A stretch of 63,045 bases of DNA from Blastocladiella britannica. Its lineage: Eukaryota; Blastocladiomycota; Blastocladiomycetes; Blastocladiales; Blastocladiaceae. The notes under the pieces were generated by a model. The model ran no database searches and had not been told where the DNA came from. It worked only from the letters and a program-made list of their open reading frames with translations. The stretch covers positions 1 through 63,045 of the forward strand of contig MU624553.1 of the NCBI GenBank assembly GCA_025349905.2. The letters run 5' to 3'. A program made the position numbers and the translations under genes. Of this stretch, positions 1 to 11,463 are shown in pieces; the first letter of the stretch is position 1; every line of letters begins with the position of its first letter.

Positions 1-816
1 AAGTACTCGCAGGATGCCATGGACTGGGCCAGCAAGAACGGCCACGTGGATGTGCTCGAGTGGTGGCGCAATTATTGCCACTGGCCGAAGTACTCGAAGA
101 TTGCCATGGACTGGGCCAGCAAGAACGGCCATATCGATGTGCTCGAGTGGTGGCGCAATTCTGGCCGCACGCCGAAGTACTCGTACAGGGCCATGGACTG
201 GGCCAACAAGAACGGCCACGTCGACGTGCTCGAGTGGTGGCGCAATTCTGGCCTCAAGCCGAAGTACTCATGGCCTGCAATGAACGACGCCAGCCGCAAC
301 GGCCACTTGGATGTGCTCGAGTGGTGGCGCAGCTCTGGCCTCGAGCTCAAGTACTCAGAGTGGGCCATGGATTTTGCCAGCAAGAACAGTGACATCAATG
401 TGCTCGAGTGGTGGCGCAGCTCTGGCCTTGAGCTCAAGTACTCAGAGTGGGCCATGGACGGTGCCAGCAGGTACGGCCACATTGATATCCTCAACTGGTG
501 GCGTGATTCTGGCCTCAAGCTCAAGTACTCGTACAGGGCCATGGACTTGGCCAGTGCGAACGGTCACATCAATGTGCTCGAGTGGTGGCGCGATTCCGGC
601 CTTGAACTCAAGTACACAGAGTATGCCATGAACTGGGCCAGCATGAACGGCCATGTCAATGTGCTCAACTGGTGGCGTGATTCTGGCCTCGAACTCAAGT
701 ACACCCAGCAGGCCATGAATTGGGCCCGCATGCACAACTATGTCGATGTGCTCAATTGGTGGCAGCAGTTTGGACCCGAGCTTGACGCCCGCCGCCGCCG
801 CCGACAAGCCAAGTAA
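1..816 (+). CDS. WW ankyrin-like repeat protein, 3' part
   Basis: The reading frame is open from base 1 and stops at 814-816, so the gene starts outside the window. It encodes about nine tandem repeats with an 87-bp (29-residue) period. Each repeat carries AMDWAS-NGH-DVLEWW followed by RNSGL-KYS. The NGHxDVLEWW core looks like the second half of an ankyrin repeat, but the period is 29 rather than the canonical 33 residues, so the beta-hairpin loop is shorter. The last repeat decays into a basic Arg-rich tail before the stop. No membrane segment or enzymatic motif is seen. Related arrays occur at 34550-36078 and, decayed, at 61070-62893. The likely role is a protein-binding scaffold, by analogy with ankyrin repeats only; the partner is unknown. 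The near-identical repeats could make assembly here unreliable. Confidence 0.85.
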   Translation, partial: KYSQDAMDWASKNGHVDVLEWWRNYCHWPKYSKIAMDWASKNGHIDVLEWWRNSGRTPKYSYRAMDWANKNGHVDVLEWWRNSGLKPKYSWPAMNDASRNGHLDVLEWWRSSGLELKYSEWAMDFASKNSDINVLEWWRSSGLELKYSEWAMDGASRYGHIDILNWWRDSGLKLKYSYRAMDLASANGHINVLEWWRDSGLELKYTEYAMNWASMNGHVNVLNWWRDSGLELKYTQQAMNWARMHNYVDVLNWWQQFGPELDARRRRRQAK

Positions 817-1131
817 GCCGAGTGAGCCATGTGTGTGGAAAAGTGAAAGGATTGACTGGCACAACTCAATTTGAATGACAACTATTTTACGTTTTTTTTT
901 TTTGCGGGAAATATTATTGGGCCTCACATCTCCCTCCGCCCACCAACCTTGTCACGATCCATGACCTGTATTCACTTAGTGTTTCCCATCATTAGTTTAT
1001 CTTTGCGAAACAATATACATTCATATTCGTAATATTATATTCTCTCGTCGTCCATTCACCTCGGTCTCCTGTACAACGGATCGCCCTCTGCTCCTGACAA
1101 TGATGTGGCAACGAAATAGAGAAGAATGAAT
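817..1131. other. intergenic, convergent 3' ends
   Basis: This 315-bp stretch lies between the stop of the repeat gene and the stop of the exchanger gene on the other strand. It holds a T-run near 892-903 and AT-rich sequence likely to be 3' UTR and polyadenylation signal. No gene is seen. Confidence 0.6.
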
Positions 1132-3794
1132 TTACACAGCCAAGGACCCGACCACCACCGAAAACAGCAGCGCCAGGGACACTAGCACAAAGTACAATAC
1201 GACCAGCCCCGCGCCAAATGCCCTTGACACCTGGTACCTTCTGCGTGGGATCGCCCACATGCATACGGCAACAATGACCATGAGCCCAAGACTCACGGCC
1301 TTTATACTGATCCCAACGTCATTCAGCGGCATGGAACCCAGTTGCTGTGACAGCGACAGTAGCAACACGGATCCGCCGACACCCAGCACCAGGTTGAGCA
1401 TGGGTGACGCGTAGCATGCGGCAATGGCCATAGTCGGGTACCCGCGGTACGCCATGCTCAAGTTGGCGATCAAGTCGCCCAATGAGTTGCCCGCCGCAAA
1501 GACCGTGAGCCCCAGAACGCTGTCGGAAATGCCCAGGACCAGCCCGAGCGTCTTCAAGATCGCGACAATCTCGTTGGCGACCATCGAGATCCAGAGCATG
1601 CCCACCACGAACCCAAAGACAGAGTACAAGCTCGAGTGGCGCGTGACCGGCCACCGCGCGTCGATCGCGTACAAGGCCGCGGTTGCTACTAAACCTGCGG
1701 CAACGGTGATCCCGAGACTCGGATCGCTCATTCCTGTCACGCCTGTTTGTGTTTTTTTTTTCAGTTAAATACATGCTGTTATAAAAAAAGAGATAGAGGG
1801 ATACATACGAGCAAATCCAAATATCCCAAACATGGTCCCGAGAAAGTTCTGAGCCGCACACAAGACCGGATGCCTGACCTCGGCCCCAAACGACGACGGT
1901 TCCTCGGTTGACACCACAGGAACCGTCAGCCGCAGGACCAAGTACATGGGTGCCATGGCCGACAACGCCACGAACTTGAAGATGTTGCCCAAACGCGACA
2001 CTAGCCTCGCCGGTTTGGCCAATGGCGCTGGCGACTCGTCTTCAAGAGCGTTGGTGGTAAAGTGGACGCTCGGGCCATGTGCGGTGACCGCCGACACGAG
2101 CACGGGGAACAGCAAGCCGAGAAGTGGCCGCTCGTACGGCAGCATGGGCAGAATAATCACGCCTGATCGCGTTGGACTGCTGAGCGGCGGTAGCAGAGAC
2201 GGTCGGTGGTCGTGTACCTCTCCTAACGCTACTGGAGCTGCTTCACCGGCGCTGGTGGGGGATGCGTGGATTTCCAACGGCGTCAATCCATGTTTGGTAT
2301 CCGCCAAAGTAGAGAGGACCGTCAGCGGAACGCGAGGTGACGTGGCCGACGATGCTCGCGAAGGCGTGCGAGACGGTGCCGCGCTGCGGACAGGGCTGCT
2401 GCTGCGTGACCTGCCGTCCAGAGTGAACCGAATAGAGCCTGCACCACCCGGTGGGAACGGCGTAAATGGCGCGTGCGCGATCGGGAGCGCAGTGGCACCG
2501 TCAGCGGACACGGACCACGCGGTCGGCGCCAGGCCCGGAGACGCCAGCGACTGGCCATCGACGGCATCCGACAAGTGAATGGCGTCGGCGACCGTGAGCC
2601 GGCTGCGCATGCGGTGGAGGAGCTTGACGTGGAGGTGTGCGGGTCCGCTACTGGATAGATCCGACAAGTGGTCTTCCTCGACGATCGAGATTTCGGATGG
2701 CCGGTGGAGAATGCGCGGGGGACCGTGAGTGTCGATGTGGAGTGGGGGCGCGGACGGACGCGAGGCCGTGTGAGATCGCGGCGACCCAAGCAGCGGCCGT
2801 CCGTCGTCCTCTTCGCTGTATTCTCCTTCTTCGCTGTTACATATGTTGTATTTTAGTATGGGGCCGACGACCACTTTGAGAATAATGATATATACCTATC
2901 GTACAAGCGGGCAGCCAGAGCCAGCGACTCGGTCGAGTCCTCCAGCACGATCGCGGGTCCCGCGTGCCGAGCGTGCCAGTCCGACCACCCAACCACCACG
3001 ACGTACGCGCCATAGTACGCGATCAGCGCCGCGGCCTCCCAGGTGGTGATCGTCCCGTCCCAGATCACGTACACGAGGGCCACGAGCGCGCCGAGAAAGA
3101 ATGCGGCGTCGCGGAACAGGATCACGGGGTCCAGGACAAACGGGGACAGCACCGCGACGCCGCCGAGAACCAGCGTGGTGATGAAGGCGGCGGCGCCAAT
3201 GAGTTCGCCAATCGCGAGGCCGCCGGCTCCGCCTGACAGTGCCGAGTACGTGGACAGCAGATCGGGCGCGCCGTTGCCGAATGCCAGCAATGTGACGCCC
3301 GCCAGCGACTCGGAGAGGCCGAGAGTTGTCGAGAGGGTCGTGAGGTTCGGGCCTATACAGATAATGTACCGGTCAGGCAGGGTGCTAGAACAGCCAATGA
3401 GCACATTAAAATGAATCAGCTTACAGAAAAACTCGGACGCAGTCGTCCCAAGGAACAAGAACAGAAGCGAGAGCCAGGCCGAGAGCGCCAGTACCGCCCA
3501 CGGCGCCCATGCGAGGTCGGGCAATGAACAGTAGTGCCAGCGCGCATAGTCAAGTATCGACTCTTCGCACAGGTGAGCGCAGTGGGCCATAAAATGGGCG
3601 CATGCTCCTTCGTGCGATGACGAGGCGGGGGGTCGCGAGCACATTGAAACTCCAGGTTGCTCGGGTACGTGGGGGTGGCCTAATGATTCCAAATGGCCGA
3701 GATCGCGGCGGCGAAGATCAGTGGCGTTGGCCGCTGTGACCATTACCACTATCACCAGTACAAGTACGAGTACGATCCTGCGCTTGGAAATCAT
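1132..3794 (-). CDS. NCLX/CCX-type sodium/calcium exchanger
   Basis: Exons on the minus strand are 3794-3425, 3352-2896, 2833-1809 and 1742-1132; the introns are 72, 62 and 66 bp and all phases close, giving about 820 residues. The first alpha repeat carries LLAFGNGAPDLLS and the second VFAAGNSLGDLIANL. This GNGAPD/GNSLGD pair is the signature of the cation/Ca2+ exchanger branch that includes mitochondrial NCLX and yeast YDL206W. The N-terminus is a strongly hydrophobic segment ending near NATD, so it could be a signal peptide or first membrane span. About ten further hydrophobic segments flank a disordered Ser/Pro-rich loop of roughly 250 residues. The family exchanges Na+ (or Li+/H+) for Ca2+ across organelle membranes. 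The membrane used here cannot be read from sequence. The gene is divergent from the dioxygenase at 3871. Confidence 0.9.
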
Positions 3795-3870
3795 TTTCTT
3801 TTAAACGAGACGGTATCGCGTATTCAAATTTAATTCGGGAATTTCTTGGAGAAAAAGATTGAAAATCGAA

Positions 3871-4656
3871 ATGCCGCCAAAAAGGGAAAAGGGAAAAGGA
3901 AAGGCCGCCGTACCGACAGGAGCAAGCGCAGAAACAGGAACACCCGATGTCGTCGTCCAGGACCATTTTGCCACACTGTCTCCATGGCGCCTCCCAGTTC
4001 CAAACACAGCCGAGCTGGTGACCCTGCTTCCCGACCAGCTGTACACGATAGACGGTCTCCTGTCCCCGACTGACTGCCAAGCACTGATATCTGCGGCCGA
4101 GACGCACGGGTTCATTGCCGCGCAAAAGGGAGCGCGCCCACGTAAAGGCGACGCGTTCCGCGATGCGGGCCGGATCGCGCTGGACACGCACCAAGACCTT
4201 GCGGCGCAAATGGCTCGCCTACTTCTCCCGGTCATTGCACGCGAACCGTGCCTTGCGACCGGGTGCGTTGGACTTTCGGCCAATGTGCGCCTGTACCGGT
4301 ACGACCGGGGCGGGTCGTTTGGTGCTCATTACGACCAGACGGTGCCGGCCCTCGGCGTATCGAGTGACGTGTCAACCGCAGCGGGCACGACCCATTTCAC
4401 GGTCCTGATTTACCTGTCGGGAACGACGGACGATCCGGTGGTGGGCGGCGAGACTGTTTTTTACACCAACGACAACGCCAAGCCCGGGAACTTGGTTGCA
4501 GCGGTGGCGCCCGTACAGGGTCGCGCACTGTTGCACCGGCACGGCGACGCGTGCTTGTTGCACGAAGGGGCGGTGGTTGCCAAGGGCACAAAGTACGTGC
4601 TGCGGTCCGATCTGGTGTACTCGACGCGGTCCCCGGCCCGCGGCAAGCGCAAGTAA
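3871..4656 (+). CDS. 2OG-Fe(II) dioxygenase (prolyl 4-hydroxylase-like)
   Basis: This is a single-exon gene of 261 residues; the first ATG in frame is used. A lysine-rich N-terminal 25 residues may be a nuclear or unstructured tail. The catalytic fold shows RYDRGGSFGAHYD, giving the HxD iron ligands, then the distal His in LLHEG and the downstream Lys in KGTKYVLRSDLVY that would bind 2-oxoglutarate. These are the motifs of the prolyl 4-hydroxylase alpha-subunit superfamily. The protein is short, has no signal peptide and lacks the peptide-binding domain of collagen P4H, so a soluble oxygenase is more likely. The substrate is unknown. Only 76 bp separate its ATG from that of the divergent exchanger, so the two probably share a promoter. 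Confidence 0.85.
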   Translation: MPPKREKGKGKAAVPTGASAETGTPDVVVQDHFATLSPWRLPVPNTAELVTLLPDQLYTIDGLLSPTDCQALISAAETHGFIAAQKGARPRKGDAFRDAGRIALDTHQDLAAQMARLLLPVIAREPCLATGCVGLSANVRLYRYDRGGSFGAHYDQTVPALGVSSDVSTAAGTTHFTVLIYLSGTTDDPVVGGETVFYTNDNAKPGNLVAAVAPVQGRALLHRHGDACLLHEGAVVAKGTKYVLRSDLVYSTRSPARGKRK

Positions 4657-4724
4657 AAAAAAGAAAAATGGATTGTATTCGTTTTGTATTCGGTACTTTT
4701 TTGGTTGGGGTCGGGTTGGGTGGG

Positions 4725-7700
4725 TCACGCAAGGACGCTGTGGGCTTCTCGGCCAGACGACGACGATGACGGGGGAGTCGAGTCGGTCACCTTGTGCTGC
4801 TGGTGGGCATTAGCGGTCAAACGCGCGCGCTTGGCCCCACTGGTACTACCGCCGCCTCCGCCGCTGTTGCGTTTGGTGCTCTGCTTGTGCGTTGCTGGAG
4901 ATGCAGCAGCTGAAGCTGCTGCCGATGCCTCCAACCGACGACGCTTGAGCGACGACGATGACGACGAGGACCCGCCCGCCTCGGTCGCCAAGGCGAGGGC
5001 GTCGCGGCGGCGGTGGTCCTCGCCCACGGCGGCGGCCCGGCGGCGCGGAGTAATGGCGGCTGCCAGCGGCGATGCTGGATGCTGCTGCTGGTGCGGCGAC
5101 TGAGCGTCGTCATTGTCGTCCTGCTCCTCGTCAACGTCGTCGTCATCCACGTCCTTGTCGACTGCGGCCGCATCCACGCCCTCGGTTGTCAGAACCGACG
5201 AATGAGCCGCCAAAGTCGTCGTCGCCTTCAGCAGCGGCGGATCGGGGTCCGCCGACCCCTCGCGGTACCCGTTCCCATCGCGCCCGACTTTTTGCCGCCG
5301 CACCGAAAACAGCGCGTCGATGGAAGCGCGGGCGCGGGCACATGCCACTGCCGCCGGACTATTGCCCAAAAATGGATGAGTAATGACAGTGGTGGTCGTT
5401 GCCGCATTCGGGGCGCTCGTCACCACTACCGACACTACCGCGGTGGTGGTGCCTTCATGGCCAGACTTGGTCGTTGCTGTGGTGGCCACGTGTCGGCGTG
5501 GGGCAGACGCCGAGATCCAGGCGGGAGGCAACGTCACAGCCTCGGCAATGATCCGGTCCACCTGCGCGTCAATGGGCGCGCGATCCATGGGCGGCGGCGC
5601 CAGGACGCGAGATGGTCCATGAGTGTCCATCCTTGCACGGTGATGGGAAGAGAAATGAACGGCGGCGGGGGCGGCAAGGTCCGGGTCGTCCGACTCGGTC
5701 GCGGTGGCATCGTCAATGACTGCTGCTGCTGCTGCTGCCGCTTCGATAGCGGTGGTAGGATGAGAGGACGACATCAAAGAGGACCCATGCCCCGGGTCGC
5801 ACCATAGGGGTGCATACGCCTGGTAAATGGACCGCATGCGGCGCGTGATTTCGGTGGCGGTGGTGCGTGCTCCGTGCGCGGAAATCGACGATGCCGCCGA
5901 CATGGCCGCGGCCCGGTCCGTCCCCGATGATCCTCCGGTGTTCCACGCACCACTACCGGCAGTGGACCGAGCAGGGGTATGGTGGGTGGACGAATGGTGC
6001 TGGTGATGATGGTGATGGTAAAACGAAGACGATGTTGATCCGCCGTGACCGTTCGGCCCAATCCCCGACCGGCCCGACGATCCCGATGCGGACCCGGACC
6101 CCGACCCGCCATTTTCGAGGCACCGCTTCTTGGCCGACCCGACGCACACGGGGCACGCAAACACCTCGAGCCGCTTGAGGTCCTCGTACGATGTGAACAG
6201 ACAGACGGCATGAAACCATCGGTTGCAGTGGTTGCATTGCGCCCACTGCACGTACGGCGCAAACGACTCGTGCTCGCGCTTGCGGCACAGTCCGCACGCC
6301 TCGGAGTTGAGCGGCGGGAATGAGAACGGCGACAGTAGCCGCGTGGGTGGGTTCGGCGTGTGCTCTGCTGCTGCTCCCGACATCATGGACGTTGTCACTG
6401 CCGTTGCTGGCCATCCGTCGTATTGCCCTGCTGCGTGATCCACACCCATGCGCTGCTCGTCCTCCAACTCAGCGTCGTACGCCTCGGGAGTGACGGTGGT
6501 CGCCACCGACGCCACGTCCGACGGCAGCCCGTCGTACATTTGCGACGGGCGGCCCAGTGGCGTCGCGGCCATGGCGGCTGCCAGGTACGCTTGCCACTCG
6601 CCCAGCGTTCCTGGCCACGCGCCGCCGCGCAAGCCAGGTGACGCGGCCATGGCTGCAGCCGCTGCTGCTATTGCGGACGCACTCGCCGCCGTTGCCGCAG
6701 TCCAAGGGCGAGGCTGGTAATAGTAGTATCCTGGGCCAGGTCCGAGAGGAGGAGTAGCGATATCGCCAGTTAGAGTGGAAACAGAGCTATACGGTGTGTG
6801 GCCGGCGCGGCGGTTTTGTTCAACGAGCTCGACTGCGCGTGCCAGCCTCTCATGAAGCACTGTGGCAGCGTGTTGCGAGCGTGGCGACACGATTGGTGGC
6901 GGGTGATGTACACCGTTTGCGAGCGGCGGTGACGAGGGCGGCGCCAGTACAGCGTACGCGGGCGAGGGCGCAGATGAAACCGAAAATCGAAGGTGGTGCG
7001 GCTGAAAGGGGAGGCCAGACGCCGACTGGGACATGTGCGGTGGCGGTGGTGGTGGTAGTGATGGTGGAGCTCGCGGCCGCTCGTGCTGATGACCAGTGGG
7101 TCCCGATTCAAAGAGAAACGTGAGCGCTGCCACCGCGTCGGCATCCGCAGAGGTTGTGGTTGTTGCTGCCGCCGCCAGTCGAGGCGCTGGGCTCGGGGCA
7201 CGCGTCATTCCCATCGTTGTAGCTGCTGGCGGCGGTGGTGGCCGCAGCACGTTTGGCAGCAAGTAAGTGGTGGTCATGGGAGATCCCGGTCGGGAGGGGC
7301 CGCGCGATGATGACGTGCTCGATGATATGGACGCGCTTCGTGCGGGAACCGAGAGCCGTGGCGGTGGCGGAAGCGCGGTTTCGGCCGAGATAATCAAGTT
7401 TGCAATCGACGGCAGGCGAGCCGGCGCAGGCGGCGGTGGCGGTGGTGGCGGTAGAAACGGAGGAGGTGGGGGTGGCGGGAGTGATTGCGCTGGAGCGCGA
7501 GGTGAAGGCGACGCAGACAATGCCAAGGAGGCGGCGGTGACAATGCGCAGGCGCTGCAAATATATTTGATTTCGTCAATTGTTTTATTAACAAGTGAATA
7601 GAAAAAGAAAGGAGCGTACCCTCGACGTGGTGGTCGGACTGGGAATCGGGCTCGAGACCACCGAAAGTGGGAGCCGTGGCGACAACGACGTTGACGACGG

Positions 7701-8192
7701 CGACGTCAGGTGGTGCAAGGGAGTGGGAAACGATGCCGTTGGGGTGGCAGCAGCGCTGCTTGGTATCGCCGAAAGGGAAGCAGCAGCAGCGGCACGCAAC
7801 GACATTTGCTGTTCCTGCTGGATAAACCGCTGTGCGGCGTCCAGCTTGCGGGCAAAGTCTCTCCCAAACTCATCCTCGGTAATGCACGCGTCAGGCACTG
7901 CCAACTGGAGCTGCTGTTGTGACGGCTGCAATTGCGGGATGGGAGCAGACCGCAGAGGAGGCGATCGTTGAGCCGGCTGCTCCTGGCGCAAAAGCATGGC
8001 CAGCGTCGGGTTGGTGGGTGTGCTGCTGCCGCTGGACATCGTCAGAGCCAGGTGCTGGTACTGGTGCTGGTGCGAGGGAGAATTGAGAGACCGAGCCAGG
8101 TTGAGGGCCGGGACCGGAATGTTGATCGCGAGGTCGACGACGACTCCGGTCATGGGAGGTGTTGTGGTCTGCATGGTGGTCGTGCAGTCCAT
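4725..8192 (-). CDS. PHD-type zinc-finger protein, largely disordered
   Basis: Exons are 8192-7620 and 7553-4725, separated by a 66-bp intron (GTACGC...TTGCAG, phase 0), giving about 1,133 residues. The only recognisable domain is a zinc finger near residues 610-660. It has spacing CxxC...CxxC, then WFHAVC and CPVC, as in PHD fingers that bind histone tails. The rest is low complexity: proline runs near the second-exon start, alanine and serine runs, a His-rich stretch, and an acidic segment before a basic, Lys/Arg-rich C-terminus that could carry nuclear signals. A chromatin role is inferred from the finger alone. A sequence ending TTTTTGCGCAG sits just upstream of the ATG and could be the acceptor of a 5' UTR intron, so an extra upstream exon is possible. 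Confidence 0.72.
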
Positions 8193-8762
8193 GGTGTCTG
8201 CGCAAAAATAAAAGTGACGCGTGAGTATGCGTGTGAATAAATCGGAAAGGCAATATTATCCGACAGGCAGCCAACGTGGTGGGAGGCAGACAAGAGACAA
8301 AAGGGGCGAGACAGCATGTTTATGGCGGCGCTCCCAAGCAAGTGGACTGCCACCCATCACTCCGTTGGCCACCGCGCCGTTGATATTTTCCCACAACGAA
8401 AATGATAGTAATAATATTGAACGGACGAGTCGGCGGGCCCGCTGGCGGTTTCTGCGCTTGTTGCCCTTGCGGGTCGTCAGTGCGAGGGCCGGTGGTTGTT
8501 GTCGTCGTTGTCGTCGTTGTTGTCGGCTCACTCGGAGAGGGCGGTCGGGCGGCTTGGACAAGCATATGGGACCAAGTCAATGTCCGTGTGGGGCTCGGGA
8601 CTAATGGTGCGGATTGAGTGGTTGCTGTCCTCTTCCGTCCTCCTGAGCCATAAAAGGATGGGCCGTGATATTTAAAATGCTATCTGGGTTGCGTTAAGTT
8701 AAAGTGGACCGTCCAAAGAGGAGGAAAACATGTCGCGCCGCGGAAAAAAGAATTGGATTTTT
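8193..8762. other. gap upstream of the PHD-finger gene
   Basis: This 570-bp stretch lies between two minus-strand genes. It contains a GTT/GTC triplet run around 8491-8525 and a possible splice acceptor at its left edge, consistent with 5' UTR and promoter of the PHD-finger gene. Short open frames on both strands show no convincing family features. No gene is called. Confidence 0.4.
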
Positions 8763-10494
8763 TTACTCAAACTTGATGCCCTGCGCCAGCGGCAGCGTCC
8801 CCGAGTAGTTGATGGTGCACGTCGCGCGGCGCATGTACTGCTTCCACGAGTCGGACCCGGCCTCGCGACCGCCGCCCGTCTCCTTCTCGCCGCCAAACGC
8901 GCCGCCAATCTCGGCTCCGTTGGTCGGGATGTTGACGTTCACAATCCCGCAGTCGGACCCCGAGGGTCCCGTCCACTTGAAGATGTTGGACGGGTTCTGC
9001 GTGAACAGCGACGACGACAAACCCTGGCCCACCGCGTTGTTCATGGCGATCGCCTCCTCGAGCGTCTTGAACGTGTGCGTATGCAGGATCGGCACAAAGA
9101 TCTCGTTCTGCACCACTGGCGCCGTGGGCGAAATGCGAGTGATGGTGGGCTGCACGTAGTTACCGGCGGCCTTGATCTGCTCGCCACCGTACAGGATCGA
9201 CCCGCCCTGCTCCTTGACCTTGACCAGGCCGTCCTTGTAGGCCGCGACGGCGGCGGTGGTGTGCAGCGGCCCGCACAGCGTCGAGTCCGAGAGCGGGTCG
9301 CCGACGCGCACCTGCTCGTACGCGGCAATCAGCGCCGTCATGAACTGCTTCTCGATCTTCTCGTGCAGGAACAACCGGCGGACGGTCGTGCACCGCTGGC
9401 CCGCGGTGCCCACGGCCGCAAACAGGATCGACTGCACCGCGAGCTTGAGGTCGGCGTCGTCCATGACCACAATGGCGTTGTTCCCACCGAGCTCGAGCAA
9501 AGGCCGGCCGAACCGCGACTGCACGGTGGTGCCGACCTTGCGGCCAATTGCGGTCGAGCCCGTGAACGACAGCAGCGCAATGCGCTTGTCCTCGGCCATG
9601 GCCTGCCCAACGTCCGCCGCGCCCGTGCACAGCGCCGCCAGCGCGCCCGGAAGCCCGTTCTTTTCCAGCACCTTGGACACAATCTTGGTGGTGGCGACCG
9701 ACGCCAGGTTGGTAGTCGGGGCGCCCTTCCACACCACCGGATTGCCGCACACCAGCGCCAGCGCAGAGTTCCATCCGTAGACCGCCACGGGGAAGTTAAA
9801 GGCCGAGATCACGCCCACTGCGCCGAGCGGGTTCCATTGCTCCATCATAAAGTGACCGGGGCCTGTTATCCCTTACCGTTAGTCTGATATAGAATAGGAA
9901 AAAAAAGACAATAACATACGCTCAGAGGGAATCACCTTGCCGGCCATCATGCGCGACAGACCGACGGCATAGTCGCAAATGTCAATGTACTCTTGCACCT
10001 CGCCCAGGCCCTCGGGCACAATCTTGCCCATCTCGAGCGACACCAGGCGACCGAGCGGGTCCTTGGCGTCGTTGAGCGCCTCGCGCATCTGACGAACGAT
10101 CTCACCACGCTTGGGGGCGGGGATCTTTTATATTTTTTTATGAGAAAAAAAGGCAATACCTACACACAACAGGGGAAACAACACATACATCGCGCCAAAT
10201 CAGCTTGGCCTCCTCGACCTTGAGCATGACCTGCTCGTAGTCGGCAACATTACCCTCGGCCACGCGCGCAATCACCTCGTTGGTAGCCGGGTTGATTTGC
10301 TCGCGCACGGCTCCCGATCCGACCCGCCACTCGCCGTCGTACACGCCCGGGTTGGGGTTGTGGGGGTCAATCTCGAGCGCCTTGAGGATCGATGCCACTG
10401 CGGCCTTGTCCTGGGCCGTTGGCACGTGCACGTGCAAGGCGCGGCGCTGGGCCAGGGCCAAAAGGTTGGAGCGGGTTGATGCAAGACGGAACAT
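8763..10494 (-). CDS. aldehyde dehydrogenase, ALDH7A1/antiquitin type
   Basis: Exons are 10494-10189, 10124-9920 and 9862-8763; the introns are 64 and 57 bp and the product is about 536 residues. Diagnostic segments are [43 protein letters not shown] with the catalytic-loop Glu, [13 protein letters not shown] with the nucleophilic Cys, and the antiquitin-specific [20 protein letters not shown] tail. The N-terminus (MFRLASTR, then [11 protein letters not shown]) is basic and hydrophobic with no acidic residues, as in mitochondrial presequences. In animals and plants this enzyme oxidises alpha-aminoadipic semialdehyde in lysine catabolism and also acts on betaine and lipid aldehydes. The same substrate here is inference. 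The assignment to ALDH7 is firm; the compartment is less so. Confidence 0.95.
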
Positions 10495-10692
10495 GGTTTT
10501 CTTTGCTCGAAGAACGCGTATTATTCTTGCTGGAAGAGCTTTTTTGGTGGGTTGCAGTCGCGTCGCGTTGGGGGGAAATGGACGCGCTTTATGAAGTTTT
10601 TTTCCTTCCGTTGCTCGCGAGGTCGTGGTGGGAAATTAACCTATTTCTCCGTTATTTCCACAGGTTGGATTAACCCGGGTGCAATTGTAATT

Positions 10693-11463
10693 TTATGAAG
10701 AACAGGATTCGGCAAGGGCAAGGTCGCCGGTCTTGAGCACGCGATTGGCCTTCTTGCGCGGGTTGGGAGCTGTACTTGCAAAAAAGTAAGTCAAGGATCC
10801 ATAACGATTTGAAAAAAAAGTAGAAATACCCGTCTCATTCTCGCGCACGTAGAATTGGCGCAGTAAGAGGATCGCCTCGTCGCGAAACATGCCTGAGGCG
10901 CACGGGAGTGGCCGCATGGTAGTAGACCCCGGTGCCTCCATGTCGTGGATCGAGAGCACTGATCCGCACCCACCAAACCGCTCATTCCCGCACCCGAAAT
11001 ACACCTGACGCACGCCCAGTTGGCGCAATGCTGATGCGCACATGACACAGGGCTCGACCGTCACGTACAGGTCGGTGCAACCAAACAAGTCAGCGCTCGG
11101 GATCGCTGCCAGGTCTGGTCTCGCGTAGATCTGGTCAATGGCCACCATCTCGGCGTGCCGGGATCCCTTTTTGTATTTTTCATATGTTTGTGTGTGTCAC
11201 TTTCCCAAGTACAAGTCAAAAAAAAAAACGCACATTGTTCATTTCGACGGTATAGTTGCGACCGCGGCCAATGATCTGGTCCTGGCGCACAAACACGCAA
11301 CCGACGGGCACTTCCCCGACATCCAGTGCTTCTTGTGCCTATTTTTTTCTCGCACAAAAGTGTCAGGATCACCAAAATTCCCAGAAATTCAAAATCAAAG
11401 TACCAGCTCCAAGGCAGCAACCATCCACCGTGCATCGTACTCGGACTCAGTCGTCGACATCAT
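10693..11463 (-). CDS. TAD2: tRNA-specific adenosine-34 deaminase subunit
   Basis: Exons are 11463-11404, 11338-11234, 11166-10830 and 10769-10693, with introns of 65, 67 and 60 bp; the product is about 192 residues, usual for the family. The cytidine-deaminase fold is clear: GEVPVGCVFV, then SRHAEMVAI with the HAE catalytic pair, then EPCVMCASAL giving the two further zinc cysteines, and FGCGNERFGGCGSV. This is the catalytic subunit (ADAT2/Tad2) that, paired with Tad3, converts A34 to inosine in tRNA anticodons. Two ATGs stand in tandem at the start (11463 and 11460); either could be used. The plus-strand gene at 11462 begins on the same CATG, so the two transcripts must overlap or share a very short promoter. 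Confidence 0.93.

Noticed and set aside
1..816. CRISPR-like or satellite array
   Set aside because: The 87-bp periodicity is fully explained by a protein repeat in one open frame, with substitutions at expected codon positions.
8221..8604. Overlapping short frames on both strands between the PHD-finger and ALDH genes
   Set aside because: They are driven by GTT/GTC triplet runs, with no family features or splice support.
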